Assembly: GCA_009746045.1 (NCBI GenBank)
Contig: RPFO01000078.1
Span: 1,987,750 to 2,049,749, forward strand
Origin: Mesostigma viride
Lineage: Eukaryota; Streptophyta; Mesostigmatophyceae; Mesostigmatales; Mesostigmataceae
DNA length: 62,000 bases
Reading direction: 5' to 3'
Position 1 is the first letter of the stretch, and the number at the start of each line of letters is the position of its first letter. Shown in pieces: positions 16,061-25,033 of this stretch. The notes under the pieces were generated by a model. That model ran no database searches and had not been told where the DNA came from. It worked only from the letters and a program-made list of their open reading frames with translations. A program made the position numbers and the translations under genes.

Positions 16061-16699
16061 TCAAAGAGAGTCAACGTACTCCTCGATCGTCTCTGCCGCC
16101 GCCGTGAGCCTTTTAGATATGGCAGAGCGCTTCTTGACCTCGAAGACGGGCTTGATCATGTTTGAAAATACGCGCTCAAGGTACCTCTCGATGTAGTGGC
16201 TGTCTTTGTTTACCGGCATGTCGTCCGCGTTGGCCCACGTCGCAAGCACGCGCAGGAACTTAGCCATTGCCTTGATCTCATCGTCTTCTAAACACGGATA
16301 CAAGGTGGTGGAGAAGAACTTGTCGAACTCGGCCCTGTTTTCGCAGCTCATCAGGACAGGCATCGCGCGCTCCACCAGCCTTAGCCCCTTGCGCCCGTGC
16401 TCGTTAATACTTTCTTCCGCCTTCTTCCAACCGTCCAGGATTGTCGAGATGCCGTTTTTTAACACCTCCGGAAGGTCCTTTTGGGACCTGATGTGCATCA
16501 GACATACCACTTCCACGTCGCTGATCGTCCCCTCCATGGTGCCTGACTCAAGAATCCTCGCGAGTCTCATGATGACAGTTTTTAGCACGGTCCTGCACTC
16601 GTTGTCGGGCTCGTCAAGCATGGCCTGTACAGTGTTCACCATGGACAAAGGGAACGACCATTTGTGCATGGCCCCGTTAATGCGGACCTTGACGTCCAT
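16061..16699 (-). CDS. Helical protein of unknown function
   Basis: 212 residues, mostly predicted helix from the pattern of hydrophobic residues, with four scattered cysteines that do not form a zinc pattern. No domain was recognised. It ends MxxYVDSL-like at the C-terminus. The start at 16699 gives a beta-like first strand (MDVKVRINGAMHKW). Neighbours on the same strand are small membrane proteins, which makes a morphogenesis role possible but unsupported. Confidence 0.68.
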   Translation of the reverse strand: MDVKVRINGAMHKWSFPLSMVNTVQAMLDEPDNECRTVLKTVIMRLARILESGTMEGTISDVEVVCLMHIRSQKDLPEVLKNGISTILDGWKKAEESINEHGRKGLRLVERAMPVLMSCENRAEFDKFFSTTLYPCLEDDEIKAMAKFLRVLATWANADDMPVNKDSHYIERYLERVFSNMIKPVFEVKKRSAISKRLTAAAETIEEYVDSL

Positions 16700-16747
16700 G
16701 GTGTCAAATGTAATGTCGAATATTTGCGCCTGGTGAGCGCGACGGGC

Positions 16748-16933
16748 TTAGACAGAAAATACGTACGGACGGATCAGCCAGAACGCGACGATGCCCACAG
16801 CGACCGACACAAACTGCGACACCATCCTCTCGTCCGACAACGGGTTGCGCTGTCCGTTAGATGCGGCGACGTATGAAACGACGGAGATGATGAAGAACTT
16901 GACGAGGTCCTCAAGCATGCCACCGGGAAGCAT
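16748..16933 (-). CDS. Small two-helix membrane protein
   Basis: 61 residues with two hydrophobic stretches (about 10-24 and 41-58) separated by a short polar loop containing NGQRNPLSDER. Start at 16933, or at the ATG five codons in (16918). It is likely an integral membrane protein with both termini on one side. Small paired-helix proteins are frequent in NCLDV virion membranes. No named family was recognised. Confidence 0.6.
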   Translation of the reverse strand: MLPGGMLEDLVKFFIISVVSYVAASNGQRNPLSDERMVSQFVSVAVGIVAFWLIRPYVFSV

Positions 16934-17010
16934 CGAAGTTTATATACAGATCTGCTAGATATTTTTTCGCTTACGCGTCGCCGATACTGTAGTGTATATG
17001 AGAGCAAGAG

Positions 17011-17508
17011 ATGTCCGCCGTGCAGGCTTTCAACAGCATGATGCATTCATTCCTTTGCGAGCTGGAGCTCGCGTATCCGGGTGAGAAAGTGATACCTGGA
17101 CTCATCACTGCCTTTCAGCTTGCAAGCAAATCGAATGCGAAGGTGCCACTGCAGAAGTACATGGAGGCGATCGCTCCACACATGCAGGGCATCATGAACA
17201 AGGACGAGAGCGTGTTCGCAGCGTTCGGCGACGTGCCGTATCTGAAGGAGATCGATTTTCACAGCAAGTGGAAGAAATCGCCGCGCGCTACCAAAGACGC
17301 CATCTGGCAGTACCTCCAGACCCTTGCGATGCTCGGGATCGGTGTTCAGGAGATCCCGCCGGAGATTATGAAGCAAGCGGAAGATATGGCGGCATCGTTT
17401 GCCAACCGCATCATACAGAACAAAGAGGATCCGAATGAGGCATGCGCTACGCTTATAAAGACTATCATGCAAGGTGGGGCGTTGGACGTGTGTAAACTGG
17501 AAAATTAA
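17011..17508 (+). CDS. Conserved giant-virus protein with IDF...IWxYLQ motif
   Basis: 165 residues. It contains IDFHSKWKKSPRATKDAIWQ then YLQTLAMLGIG. A motif of this type (I-D-F-x3-W, ... T-K-x2-IW-x-YLQ) recurs in many Nucleocytoviricota hypothetical proteins of similar size. The N-terminal half is helical and preceded by an FLCELELAYPG-like element. No catalytic residues are evident. It is the first of a rightward cluster running to 24734. A tentative role is virion assembly or a core-associated factor. Confidence 0.75.
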   Translation: MSAVQAFNSMMHSFLCELELAYPGEKVIPGLITAFQLASKSNAKVPLQKYMEAIAPHMQGIMNKDESVFAAFGDVPYLKEIDFHSKWKKSPRATKDAIWQYLQTLAMLGIGVQEIPPEIMKQAEDMAASFANRIIQNKEDPNEACATLIKTIMQGGALDVCKLEN

Positions 17509-17533
17509 TGTGAACTTACTAATACAAACGCGG

Positions 17534-17968
17534 ATGGGATTTCTGAGCGCGTATTTTGAAGGGTTGTCCGATGATTACATGTCTTTCTGGCCATTTGCGG
17601 AAGGGATTTCTTCGCGCGAACGTCTAATTTCCGCAAGGAGGTTTGGAATATACTGTGCAATACTTGGAGGTACGCTCACAAACTCGTTTGCGGGCGCGTT
17701 CACTGGTATGATGATATCCGTAGCAGCGACGGTCGCGTACGTGATAGACCGCCGCATGCTCGCTCGTCGAGCAATGCGCGACATGTGCAAAAGGGAGGCG
17801 ATAGCGAATTACATGCCGGGCGTCGCACCCGGTTCGCTGCCCACGCCTCCGCCTGCCATTCCGTCACGCGATACATATCGCAGCGTGGTGGAGCCATGGG
17901 AGGTGGCCGACTCTACCAGGATCACAAACATGCCCGCGAACGACGACATGCAGAGAAGGAGTATGTGA
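17534..17968 (+). CDS. DUF5762-like membrane protein
   Basis: 144 residues from the ATG at 17534 (the frame is open from 17474, but that overlaps the previous gene). The N-terminus (SDDYMSFWPFAEGIS...RRFGIYCAILGG) followed by two hydrophobic segments (about 38-75) resembles DUF5762 membrane proteins of giant viruses. The tail is proline-rich and polar. It is probably an inner-membrane virion protein by analogy, although assignment to the family is by eye. Confidence 0.7.
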   Translation: MGFLSAYFEGLSDDYMSFWPFAEGISSRERLISARRFGIYCAILGGTLTNSFAGAFTGMMISVAATVAYVIDRRMLARRAMRDMCKREAIANYMPGVAPGSLPTPPPAIPSRDTYRSVVEPWEVADSTRITNMPANDDMQRRSM

Positions 17969-18012
17969 GACGGCCTTTTTTTCTGTTGCATCTAATAGCA
18001 CGGCGCTATCAA

Positions 18013-21000
18013 ATGGATCAGCCGATAGGCGCCGGCAAGGCGCACGGGCTCCACTTTCGCGAGCGGGTCGCCATAGACGTGGAGGAGTGCAAGGTAAACG
18101 GCCAGTGCGTGCAGAATGTCGCAACCAAGTACGGAATCGACAAAAAGACCGCAAGGCGTTACCACAAGCTGTGGAAACACGACACGGCTTTAGGACTCGA
18201 CTACACCAAGGAGGATGACCTGAAAAGGTCTGCGCTCCGTCCGCTTGTACGTAAAGTGTGGGACAAGACGACCGATTCGGGCAGGGTCGTCAACGTTCCG
18301 CGTGTCGTAGAGGTCATTCCGACACAGGAGGCGCGGTACGGAAAAGATCGATGGGGGCGCCTGTCTCAAGCAATATCCGAGTTGCAGACGAAGCACGTGC
18401 AATATATGTCTGCCGACGAGCTCGCGTACTTTGTCAATATCGCTACCGGGAGCTCGGTGGCGGCGCTGGCCCGCGTTCCCGAGAAGAGTCGCCCGCTGTT
18501 TGTGCAGGCGCACGCGCTGCTAAATCAGCGCAAGCTGACCGCAGGCGATGTGCAGAGAGCCAGAAAGGAAAACGGACTTTCGTACAAAAAGATCGCTTAC
18601 AACTACATCGAGAAAGACATACAATACGTGAAGGATAAGACAGAAGACTTGATGTCTCTCCAGCGCCAACTGTTCGCTGAGGATTGCGTGTTCATCGACG
18701 AGTTCAGCGTTGTGATGAACATGGCGCCTGCGCGCGCGTGGGCCAAGAAGGGCGAAATGCCTCAACTGCGCCGGCGCGAGCAGGGCGACTCGCGGACCAT
18801 AGTGTGGGCGGCAATGAAGTGGCCAAAAGACGACGGGTCTCCCGCCTTCTTCTTGCGCATATTTCCCCCGTTGCCGTCGAGGATTGCAAACCACGACCCC
18901 GGCGTGCAGCCGCGACAACAGGGCGCCGCCGAGTCTCTGCGTCAAACCACGTGGTGGGAAGGCCTGGTTCACATTGTCGGTGATCTGGTGAGACAAGAGG
19001 AGGGTGGGGGCGACACGGCGCGGCTCTTTAAGATGCGCCCACTCATCAGACGCATGTCAAAAGAAGGCAGTTTTTTTTACAGATGGTTTGTGGACAGTTT
19101 TCCTTACAAGAGGCTGACAGGGTTTCGCAATTGCCCCAACATCCCCGACACGTTCTGGACTAAGACTGTAGAGTGGGTGGACAAAGACGCCGTCAATGAA
19201 GAGGAGGACGAGGAGGTCAAGGGAGACGACGAAGAGGAAGTTGACGCCAATGAGGCATTGCGCAAGAAAGTCGCTATAAACAGCTACAGCGACATCGAGT
19301 CAGAGATCAACTGCACCAAGATGCACCGGTCATATTGGTTTGCGCTGCGTGGTGACGACAGCAAACGCATTCACGAGTACGCGTCTTTTACTGACAACAT
19401 CGTCGAACGGGTAGAGTTCGTTCTTCGTCTCGCGGCGTTCGATTACGTTAGCCAGGAGTACATCTCGCAGCACAACTACAAGGTGTCGATGCGCACGTAC
19501 GGCGAGGACCCCCCTGTCGCCACGGGGTGGATGCACAAGGGGCGCAGGGACATCAGCGTCGTCGGGATGAGAGCGGCTTCCAAGTCAGGTGCGCAAGGTA
19601 GCGTGCAGCTAAAATATGACGACACGCGTGGCAGGTTTGATTACGAAGAGGATTTTGAGGACAGTATTCAGGAAACTCTGAACATTTTGACCAAAGCGTT
19701 CTCAAATTCTTCCCTGGAAGACATCTACATGGCGTTGTTTGGCGAGAGTGCCCCGACGCTCCAAAGACATCGAGACAGTCGCAAAGTGCTCGTAAAGGCG
19801 CTTGATTCCCCAGTCAGCTCAATTTACAATCGATGGTACGTCGGACGCCAGGCGATTAAAGGGCGAAAGGACGAGGACATGGACCTATCGCACGCGCTGT
19901 TTCGTTCCATGAACCTGTCCACCAACCGTCTGGGGAAAAAGACGCCGATGAGCAAAGTTGATCTTGCGGCTTTCACGTGGAAGTTGGTTCACTGGTTTAA
20001 GGGCGACAAGGCGCAGTTTGCTGGACGCGTGAATGAAATATTGCCCTCGCGCATTGAAGGTGGCGGAGGGTACACGTACGGACCAAATGACAGAGAGGAC
20101 CCGACGTATAACGGCGACATGTTTCCAAATAAGCTTGCGGAGAGTCTAAAGAAATATTCCGTCCGAATGAAAACGCCACAGGAACGCAGGCTGTACAGGG
20201 CGGTACCGCGGGCTTCTCAAATGCGCGATCCAAACATCGGCGCAAAACCGATGACGGTGTCCAAATCCTTGTTTAGGACGTTCATCAACTCCCTTCCCGA
20301 CAGTTTTGTTCGCGGAAAGACAGTGCTAATGGACGGCGCCAGCTACCACGACAATGCTTCTAACCGCGACATAGCGATGAATGCCGATCTTCCTGACAGC
20401 ACTTCCGTGTACCCCATATCGGAGCTTTCACCCCTTGCACAGCTGTTGCGTAGGAGAGGAGGCGGGGATGGAGTGCTCGTGCCGCCAACGAAGGCCACAT
20501 TCCGGGAGCGCAGACCGGCACTTGTGTTTACTCCGCCTTACAGCCCCGATTTCAACCCCATCGAACAGGCGTTCAACACTGGGAAGCACTACATTCGCAA
20601 AGAAAGCTTTCAGCACACGCGAACGAGACACAACCTGTCCATAGCGATCATTAACGCCTTCCACGCGCTCATCCGCCCCCATGCCATAAAAAACTACATG
20701 TTATGCTCGGGATACCGGAGCGTCCAGAAGGATGTTGTCCCACGCGGGATCACTCCCAGCACGGGGGACAGCGGCGGTCCCGATGCGGAGGCGGTATCTA
20801 AGAAGTACAAGTGCATGGGTCGGTTTGTAGACGGCAAGTATACGGACAAGGACGAGAGCGCTCCAAGGCCTAAGCCAGGACATCCTCTGGCGGTGAATCC
20901 TAGATTGCAAGTCTGCCCTGGCAGCATGGTGGGCGATGAGTGGCGCAAGACACGCAGAGTCGAGACCGTACTTGCCGGTGATGACAATGAGCGTGGAAAG

Positions 21001-21543
21001 AGCAAGGTGCGGTGCGCGGTTATGCGCCCTGCTGACTACCACGATTGGAACGGTAAGGTCGTCGAGGTGCTTCACGACGGCGAGTGGAAGAGTGCCACAG
21101 TAAAAAAGGTTCCTCAGCCAAATTCCAGCACGCGTGTGGATTGGCAAGTTGGAAGGGTGAACGACCCGTGGTTTAAAGTCGAGTTGACGCAGCCGGACGG
21201 TACAAACAAAATAATATCCGTTATGGTGAACAAGGTTCGGCCTAGCGCGGATGACATGGCAAAGGCACGGGCCGAGAGGCAGGAGGTAATTGACGACGCC
21301 CGTCGCACTGATGATGCAAATGTGGCAAGGAGGATGGATGAGTTCAATGCCCAGATCGAACGAGACCGAGTCATACAGCAAAAGTTGAACGCGGACTATT
21401 CCGTTGACCGCAAATCATTGGACGCGGCCTTGACGCGCCACGCTGGCGTGGCAAAAGGCTACATTAGCACTCTTTTTAACACTGAGGCCAATAAGGATTT
21501 TAAGAGCCGGGGTCTGCCAACCGTGTACGTAGAATACGTTTAA
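18013..21543 (+). CDS. Very large IS630/Tc1-like DDE transposase-derived protein
   Basis: 1176 residues from the ATG at 18013 (76 upstream codons were discarded: they overlap the previous gene). Residues 10-55 form a helix-turn-helix (NVATKYGIDKKTARRYHKLW). The catalytic triad of IS630/Tc1-mariner is intact: D229 in FIDEFS, D774 in LMDGASYHDN and E851 in YSPDFNPIEQAF. D229 and D774 are 545 residues apart instead of about 90-100, and D774-E851 is 77 apart instead of about 34, so two insertions split the fold, the first with an acidic stretch near 400. About 315 residues follow the triad, including a Tudor/Agenet-like segment (WNGKVVEVLHDGEWKSATVK). No inverted repeats flank it. Likely domesticated, with catalysis possible. 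Confidence 0.85.
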   Translation: MDQPIGAGKAHGLHFRERVAIDVEECKVNGQCVQNVATKYGIDKKTARRYHKLWKHDTALGLDYTKEDDLKRSALRPLVRKVWDKTTDSGRVVNVPRVVEVIPTQEARYGKDRWGRLSQAISELQTKHVQYMSADELAYFVNIATGSSVAALARVPEKSRPLFVQAHALLNQRKLTAGDVQRARKENGLSYKKIAYNYIEKDIQYVKDKTEDLMSLQRQLFAEDCVFIDEFSVVMNMAPARAWAKKGEMPQLRRREQGDSRTIVWAAMKWPKDDGSPAFFLRIFPPLPSRIANHDPGVQPRQQGAAESLRQTTWWEGLVHIVGDLVRQEEGGGDTARLFKMRPLIRRMSKEGSFFYRWFVDSFPYKRLTGFRNCPNIPDTFWTKTVEWVDKDAVNEEEDEEVKGDDEEEVDANEALRKKVAINSYSDIESEINCTKMHRSYWFALRGDDSKRIHEYASFTDNIVERVEFVLRLAAFDYVSQEYISQHNYKVSMRTYGEDPPVATGWMHKGRRDISVVGMRAASKSGAQGSVQLKYDDTRGRFDYEEDFEDSIQETLNILTKAFSNSSLEDIYMALFGESAPTLQRHRDSRKVLVKALDSPVSSIYNRWYVGRQAIKGRKDEDMDLSHALFRSMNLSTNRLGKKTPMSKVDLAAFTWKLVHWFKGDKAQFAGRVNEILPSRIEGGGGYTYGPNDREDPTYNGDMFPNKLAESLKKYSVRMKTPQERRLYRAVPRASQMRDPNIGAKPMTVSKSLFRTFINSLPDSFVRGKTVLMDGASYHDNASNRDIAMNADLPDSTSVYPISELSPLAQLLRRRGGGDGVLVPPTKATFRERRPALVFTPPYSPDFNPIEQAFNTGKHYIRKESFQHTRTRHNLSIAIINAFHALIRPHAIKNYMLCSGYRSVQKDVVPRGITPSTGDSGGPDAEAVSKKYKCMGRFVDGKYTDKDESAPRPKPGHPLAVNPRLQVCPGSMVGDEWRKTRRVETVLAGDDNERGKSKVRCAVMRPADYHDWNGKVVEVLHDGEWKSATVKKVPQPNSSTRVDWQVGRVNDPWFKVELTQPDGTNKIISVMVNKVRPSADDMAKARAERQEVIDDARRTDDANVARRMDEFNAQIERDRVIQQKLNADYSVDRKSLDAALTRHAGVAKGYISTLFNTEANKDFKSRGLPTVYVEYV

Positions 21544-21558
21544 AAAATATGTGCGCCA

Positions 21559-21566
21559 TATAAATA
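21559..21566 (+). promoter_or_regulatory. TATAAATA element just before the ATG
   Basis: TATAAATA sits two bases before the ATG at 21569, immediately after the stop of the preceding gene. Similar elements precede the starts at 30021 and 60111/60140. Viral late promoters often place an AT-rich initiator directly at the start codon. Assignment is by eye. Confidence 0.4.
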
Positions 21567-21568
21567 AC

Positions 21569-22204
21569 ATGCCGGTAAAACCGAAGAAGGTGCGTGGCAG
21601 TCGTCGTCTGGTATGGCACGGCAATGCCGAGAAGACGGTAGGAGGTCTTAAAAAGAGAGAGATCATGCTGAACAAGGGCAACCTTGTGTCTGTCGACAGA
21701 CATCACAACGGGAAAAAGCACTTTGGAAACGTGTCGCACTGGACAAACCTTGTCAGAGCGATTTATCGCCAGAATCACTTCCAAGTGGTTCACGACCCTG
21801 AGATAAATTGCCCGCGATTGTACGACCTGCAGGATGCCATGTGTGACGCCATGGAAAAGGTAGACTCGGCGCTAAAGAGCTCGTCCGGTTCCGGCTCGCT
21901 TCTTGAACGCAAGCGCGAAATCTGGAAGCAGTTGTATGACAAGCAGCCCGCCGAGGCCAAACGCGAACTGAGCAAGAGTGAGGCCGATGAGGTAAAGGAA
22001 CGCAGGAGGGCGATCCGTAGCAAGCTCATGAAGGAAAACCCCAACCAACCGTGCATTCGCCGCAGAAAAACAAAGACGGATAAAAAGAAAAAGAGCAAGG
22101 ACACAGACGGTTGCAAGTTCAAGGCGTCAATCTTGTTTGATGGCAGCGATGGCGCTGGCGTGAAGGAGACAAAGGCAAAGAAGGCGGCAAAGCGCGAGGA
22201 GTAA
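21569..22204 (+). CDS. DUF5754-like conserved giant-virus protein
   Basis: 211 residues from the ATG at 21569. The first 70 residues (GGLKKREIMLNKGNLVSV ... GKKHFGNVSHW) match the pattern of the DUF5754 family: a GGL-x-K-x-(D/E)-(L/I) turn, an NK-G-x-(I/L)-VS strand and a following W-x-x-(A/L)-(V/I) helix. The second half is lysine-rich, with KKKSKD and KAKKAAKREE stretches, suggesting nucleic-acid contact or nuclear targeting. DUF5754 proteins are found in many algal and amoebal viruses and reported as virion-associated in some. Function unknown. Confidence 0.75.
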   Translation: MPVKPKKVRGSRRLVWHGNAEKTVGGLKKREIMLNKGNLVSVDRHHNGKKHFGNVSHWTNLVRAIYRQNHFQVVHDPEINCPRLYDLQDAMCDAMEKVDSALKSSSGSGSLLERKREIWKQLYDKQPAEAKRELSKSEADEVKERRRAIRSKLMKENPNQPCIRRRKTKTDKKKKSKDTDGCKFKASILFDGSDGAGVKETKAKKAAKREE

Positions 22205-22284
22205 AATTACCTGTGCACTGCTTCACATTTCAATAACGCTTAAACATCGCGCGTGTTTTTCTTTTCATTCATATAACCGCGTCC

Positions 22285-22785
22285 ATGGCAACGCGCGTAT
22301 TCGTCGATCTTGATCAATGCTGCAAAGAGATGACACGGTTGGACGCGTCCAAGTGTTCTATCGTCGCGTATTGCGGAAGAGGGTACTGCGGACCGATACC
22401 AGACGGTACGTTGATGCGTTCACCGTCGCTGTCGCGCGAGGCAGCTGACTCTCTTTTCCACTACGATATAGGCAGGCGCGTCGTGTCAGGTGAGATACAG
22501 CCCAACGACCGGGTAATTGTCGTTTCAAAGGATGCGTCCTGGTTTAATGCAGAGCCCCACCTGCGCGCGGATGGTATTGGAGACGTACTCATATGCTCCG
22601 GTCTACACGACATCCCGCCCGACATTCTGCTGGCAAGTAGGCCGTTGGAGCGCGAGGGACTGCCCAAAAGCGAAAGGGCATTCCAAAACTTTTTAATGAA
22701 CAACGTGTCCCCAGGGGACAGGGAGGGGTTCTCGAGTTCGTATATGGTCAAAACACGTTCTCGTACAAACATAACGGATCGATGA
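22285..22785 (+). CDS. PIN/NYN-like putative ribonuclease
   Basis: 166 residues. The N-terminus VFVDLDQC gives two aspartates (D8, D10), a middle AADSLFHYDIGRR gives another acidic pair, and VIVVSKDASWF gives D near residue 81. This order (D after strand 1, D in the second helix, D after strand 4 in an S-K-D motif) is that of PIN/NYN-domain metal-dependent RNases, including giant-virus homologues. The last 40 residues are basic and lack a domain. Nuclease activity is a motif-based prediction. RNA turnover of host or viral transcripts would be the likely role. Confidence 0.6.
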   Translation: MATRVFVDLDQCCKEMTRLDASKCSIVAYCGRGYCGPIPDGTLMRSPSLSREAADSLFHYDIGRRVVSGEIQPNDRVIVVSKDASWFNAEPHLRADGIGDVLICSGLHDIPPDILLASRPLEREGLPKSERAFQNFLMNNVSPGDREGFSSSYMVKTRSRTNITDR

Positions 22786-22823
22786 CGCGCGGGTATTTTT
22801 TTTAGAACGGTATCTGTTATAGG

Positions 22824-23024
22824 ATGGCGTTGTATCTTCTGTTTGACGTGGCGGCGCTGGCCGCGGTGTACCTGCTCTATCGGCACACGGCGACGACAGG
22901 TGGCGGACACGAAGAGTTTGGGATCATGAGAAGGTACAACTACGTATACCCCAGGCCCGTGTCAGATTTACAGATAACGGACATGCGTCCTGAACGCGTG
23001 CAATTCGGTGCTCACATTTTTTAA
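22824..23024 (+). CDS. Small N-terminally anchored membrane protein
   Basis: 66 residues. Residues 2-20 (ALYLLFDVAALAAVYLLY) form one hydrophobic helix starting at the N-terminus, followed by a charged tail with aromatic residues (MRRYNYVYPRP). The 436-residue gene just downstream also begins with a short membrane anchor, so the two may share a membrane. Function unknown. Confidence 0.68.
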   Translation: MALYLLFDVAALAAVYLLYRHTATTGGGHEEFGIMRRYNYVYPRPVSDLQITDMRPERVQFGAHIF

Positions 23025-23037
23025 TGTAATTGATATT

Positions 23038-23385
23038 ATGACAACTGCAGACATGCTATCAAAGTTTTTTGCAGCAGCCGATGAAGGAGACACGGGGTGT
23101 GTGTTTGACCCAACTTTGGACTGCAAGGCAAACTACCCAGTCCATAATTTTCCAGGTTTTCTGACGCTCGGCGGTCGGATCGAGCCTTCCATGGAGTTCA
23201 CACGTATCAGAGGTGGGCCGAATGCTGCAAACCAGAATCGGCCAGTGTACATAGACAGCCGGGTTATGGCTCCGTACAATAACATGTTCTGGGACAAAAT
23301 GAAGCGCGGGGATAGGTACGTGGATGGCGCGCCACCCTCTCTGACCGATGTCCCTGCTGGGTTGGTAAAGTGGTACTCATATTAG
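23038..23385 (+). CDS. Hypothetical protein
   Basis: 115 residues from the ATG at 23038 (the earlier GTG at 23008 lies in the previous gene). There is a moderate number of aromatic residues and no membrane segment. The motif NYPVHNFPGFLTLGGRI and the C-terminal GLVKWYSY look conserved in type, but no family was recognised. It sits between two membrane-anchored proteins on the same strand. Confidence 0.65.
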   Translation: MTTADMLSKFFAAADEGDTGCVFDPTLDCKANYPVHNFPGFLTLGGRIEPSMEFTRIRGGPNAANQNRPVYIDSRVMAPYNNMFWDKMKRGDRYVDGAPPSLTDVPAGLVKWYSY

Positions 23386-23423
23386 TGTCAAATTATATGT
23401 TCGAGTATTACTGATATATCGTA

Positions 23424-24734
23424 ATGTTCCTGGTGGTCTCGGCCGTTGCTGTAGCGGGGTACCTGTTACGACCGCGTCCGTCCTCCTCGAACCACTCTCT
23501 CGCTCCTATTGACACGGAGCCTCCTCCACACGTTGCCATGCACAACCAGCATACGCTAGGATACCCTATGGTGCCAAACTACGGTTCGCGGGGCGGATAC
23601 GGTCCAGGAGACCCGTCGTACATTTCAGCTCCTAACCGTGAGCTCGGGTTCGAAAGAGACTTCGAAGGTTTCGATTTCCACGTGCGCCCCCCTGACGAAC
23701 ATAGGCGCCACGGGGCATTGGCTCCGGGTATGTTTTTGCGTGAAGAGGGCAGCACTGTGAAGTCCTCGGGCATCCCCGGAGTCGATTTGACAATTGCAAA
23801 ACAGCCCATAGCCATGACCGCATTTCAGGGAAAACTGCAGCCCGACAGGGTGTTCCCCGTACAGGAGACGTGGCAACAGAACCTTGAAAGGGAACGCAAG
23901 TCCCTCAGTCTACAGGAAACGCTTAATCGCAACTTTTACATCCCTGAACCACGCCTGCGAGTGAACCGACCCAACCCTCAGACGGCACACCTAGAGCAAA
24001 GAAGCCTTCCTACCACAAACATGGGACAGGATGGTCTTGCACAGCGAGCAGGATACGAGAACCGGCCGCCAATGGCGGACTTTGACGGCACGCAGGGGCG
24101 CATGGCGGATGCCAACCAGACGACTGTCATTCCAGAACGCGCTGTCTTGGCGCCCCCGCAATCAAACGTGTCGGACGCTTTCAACGGCGTCGATGCACTG
24201 AGATGGGGGGAGTGCCAGAATCACAGTCGCGTAGACCCAAAGAGGAACGAAACAATCGATGCGCTGGACAGTCATCGCGCCCCCGCCGGAGACTTTGGAG
24301 TGCAGCCTCTTCAAATTGGGGCGCGTGTTGTGGCAGCAAGAGAGCCATTGAACCAACGGACCGTCGAATCAAGAGTGTGCGGGGCGGAATACCCCAACTC
24401 CATGAACGGATTCCGCGACGAGGAGCACACTCGCATTCCTGTTGAGAAAGTGTACTACCGCCGCAATGAACTCCGCGAGATGCCGGAAAGCAGAGAGATT
24501 GTGGAGGAGACGCAGCAGCCTGTGAGATTGCCAAAACTCGACGAGATCGATTACACCCAGACAAGCGCGCGTGCCGACGACATGTCTCAATACGCTGCAC
24601 AGGAAAAGAACATTGGTGACAGGGTTGAGAGACCTGGGCGTGTGGGCGCCGGTAGCGTGCCAATGGGTATCGACCAGACGTCCGCCGTGTCTGCCTATGC
24701 CGCACTCGCTAAGAATCCGTATGCGATCCGTTAG
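23424..24734 (+). CDS. Large membrane-anchored virion-type protein
   Basis: 436 residues. Residues 1-15 (MFLVVSAVAVAGYLL) are a hydrophobic N-terminal anchor or signal. The rest is polar, arginine- and proline-rich, with no cysteine-rich region and several short motifs such as MVPNYGSRGG and LNRNFYIPEPRLR. The composition and the MVPxxG element recall DUF5899-like virion proteins of giant viruses, but the match is weak. It is likely a membrane-linked virion component, by composition and position in the morphogenesis cluster. Confidence 0.7.
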   Translation: MFLVVSAVAVAGYLLRPRPSSSNHSLAPIDTEPPPHVAMHNQHTLGYPMVPNYGSRGGYGPGDPSYISAPNRELGFERDFEGFDFHVRPPDEHRRHGALAPGMFLREEGSTVKSSGIPGVDLTIAKQPIAMTAFQGKLQPDRVFPVQETWQQNLERERKSLSLQETLNRNFYIPEPRLRVNRPNPQTAHLEQRSLPTTNMGQDGLAQRAGYENRPPMADFDGTQGRMADANQTTVIPERAVLAPPQSNVSDAFNGVDALRWGECQNHSRVDPKRNETIDALDSHRAPAGDFGVQPLQIGARVVAAREPLNQRTVESRVCGAEYPNSMNGFRDEEHTRIPVEKVYYRRNELREMPESREIVEETQQPVRLPKLDEIDYTQTSARADDMSQYAAQEKNIGDRVERPGRVGAGSVPMGIDQTSAVSAYAALAKNPYAIR

Positions 24735-24952
24735 CAATTCAACGGCGGGCTTTCGTCATACGTTGCAACAGGCGTGCGCTGTTCATCGTCGCTCGTTGCC
24801 CATTCGTCAGACGATGCGTCGTAGTCATCACTGCTATCATCTGTAAAATTATCCTCCGCGCTGTCGGTGAAATCGTCCTCAAGGACCTCTTGCGGAGAGT
24901 ACTTGATCGGCGGACGGATGACGCGTCCGTATTTTGTTTTTCGGGCTTGCAT
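24731..24952 (-). CDS. Small acidic protein with GRxIRPPIKY motif
   Basis: 73 residues from the ATG at 24952. After GRVIRPPIKYSP the sequence is almost continuously acidic (DDFTDSAEDN..., SSDDYDASSDEW). A GR-x3-PP-x-(K/R)Y followed by acid is seen in small viral nuclear or chromatin-contact proteins, so nucleic-acid or histone mimicry is conceivable but not shown. Upstream extension to 25252 is a shadow. It overlaps the convergent upstream gene by four bases and diverges from the 25034 gene with 81 bases between. Confidence 0.55.
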   Translation of the reverse strand: MQARKTKYGRVIRPPIKYSPQEVLEDDFTDSAEDNFTDDSSDDYDASSDEWATSDDEQRTPVATYDESPPLNC

Positions 24953-25033
24953 GACGAGAGTTACATTACGGTGCGAGAAATTGTATTGCGAGCACGAATA
25001 AAAATCTTCTTTTACAGTGTATACAGACGAGTC

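Noticed and set aside
17785-18012. 76-codon upstream extension of the transposase-like gene
   Set aside because: It overlaps the DUF5762-like gene and reads as low-complexity. The helix-turn-helix begins just after the ATG at 18013.
20701-21381. 226-residue leftward frame inside the transposase-like gene
   Set aside because: Antisense of the C-terminal extension, without a plausible start context or motifs.
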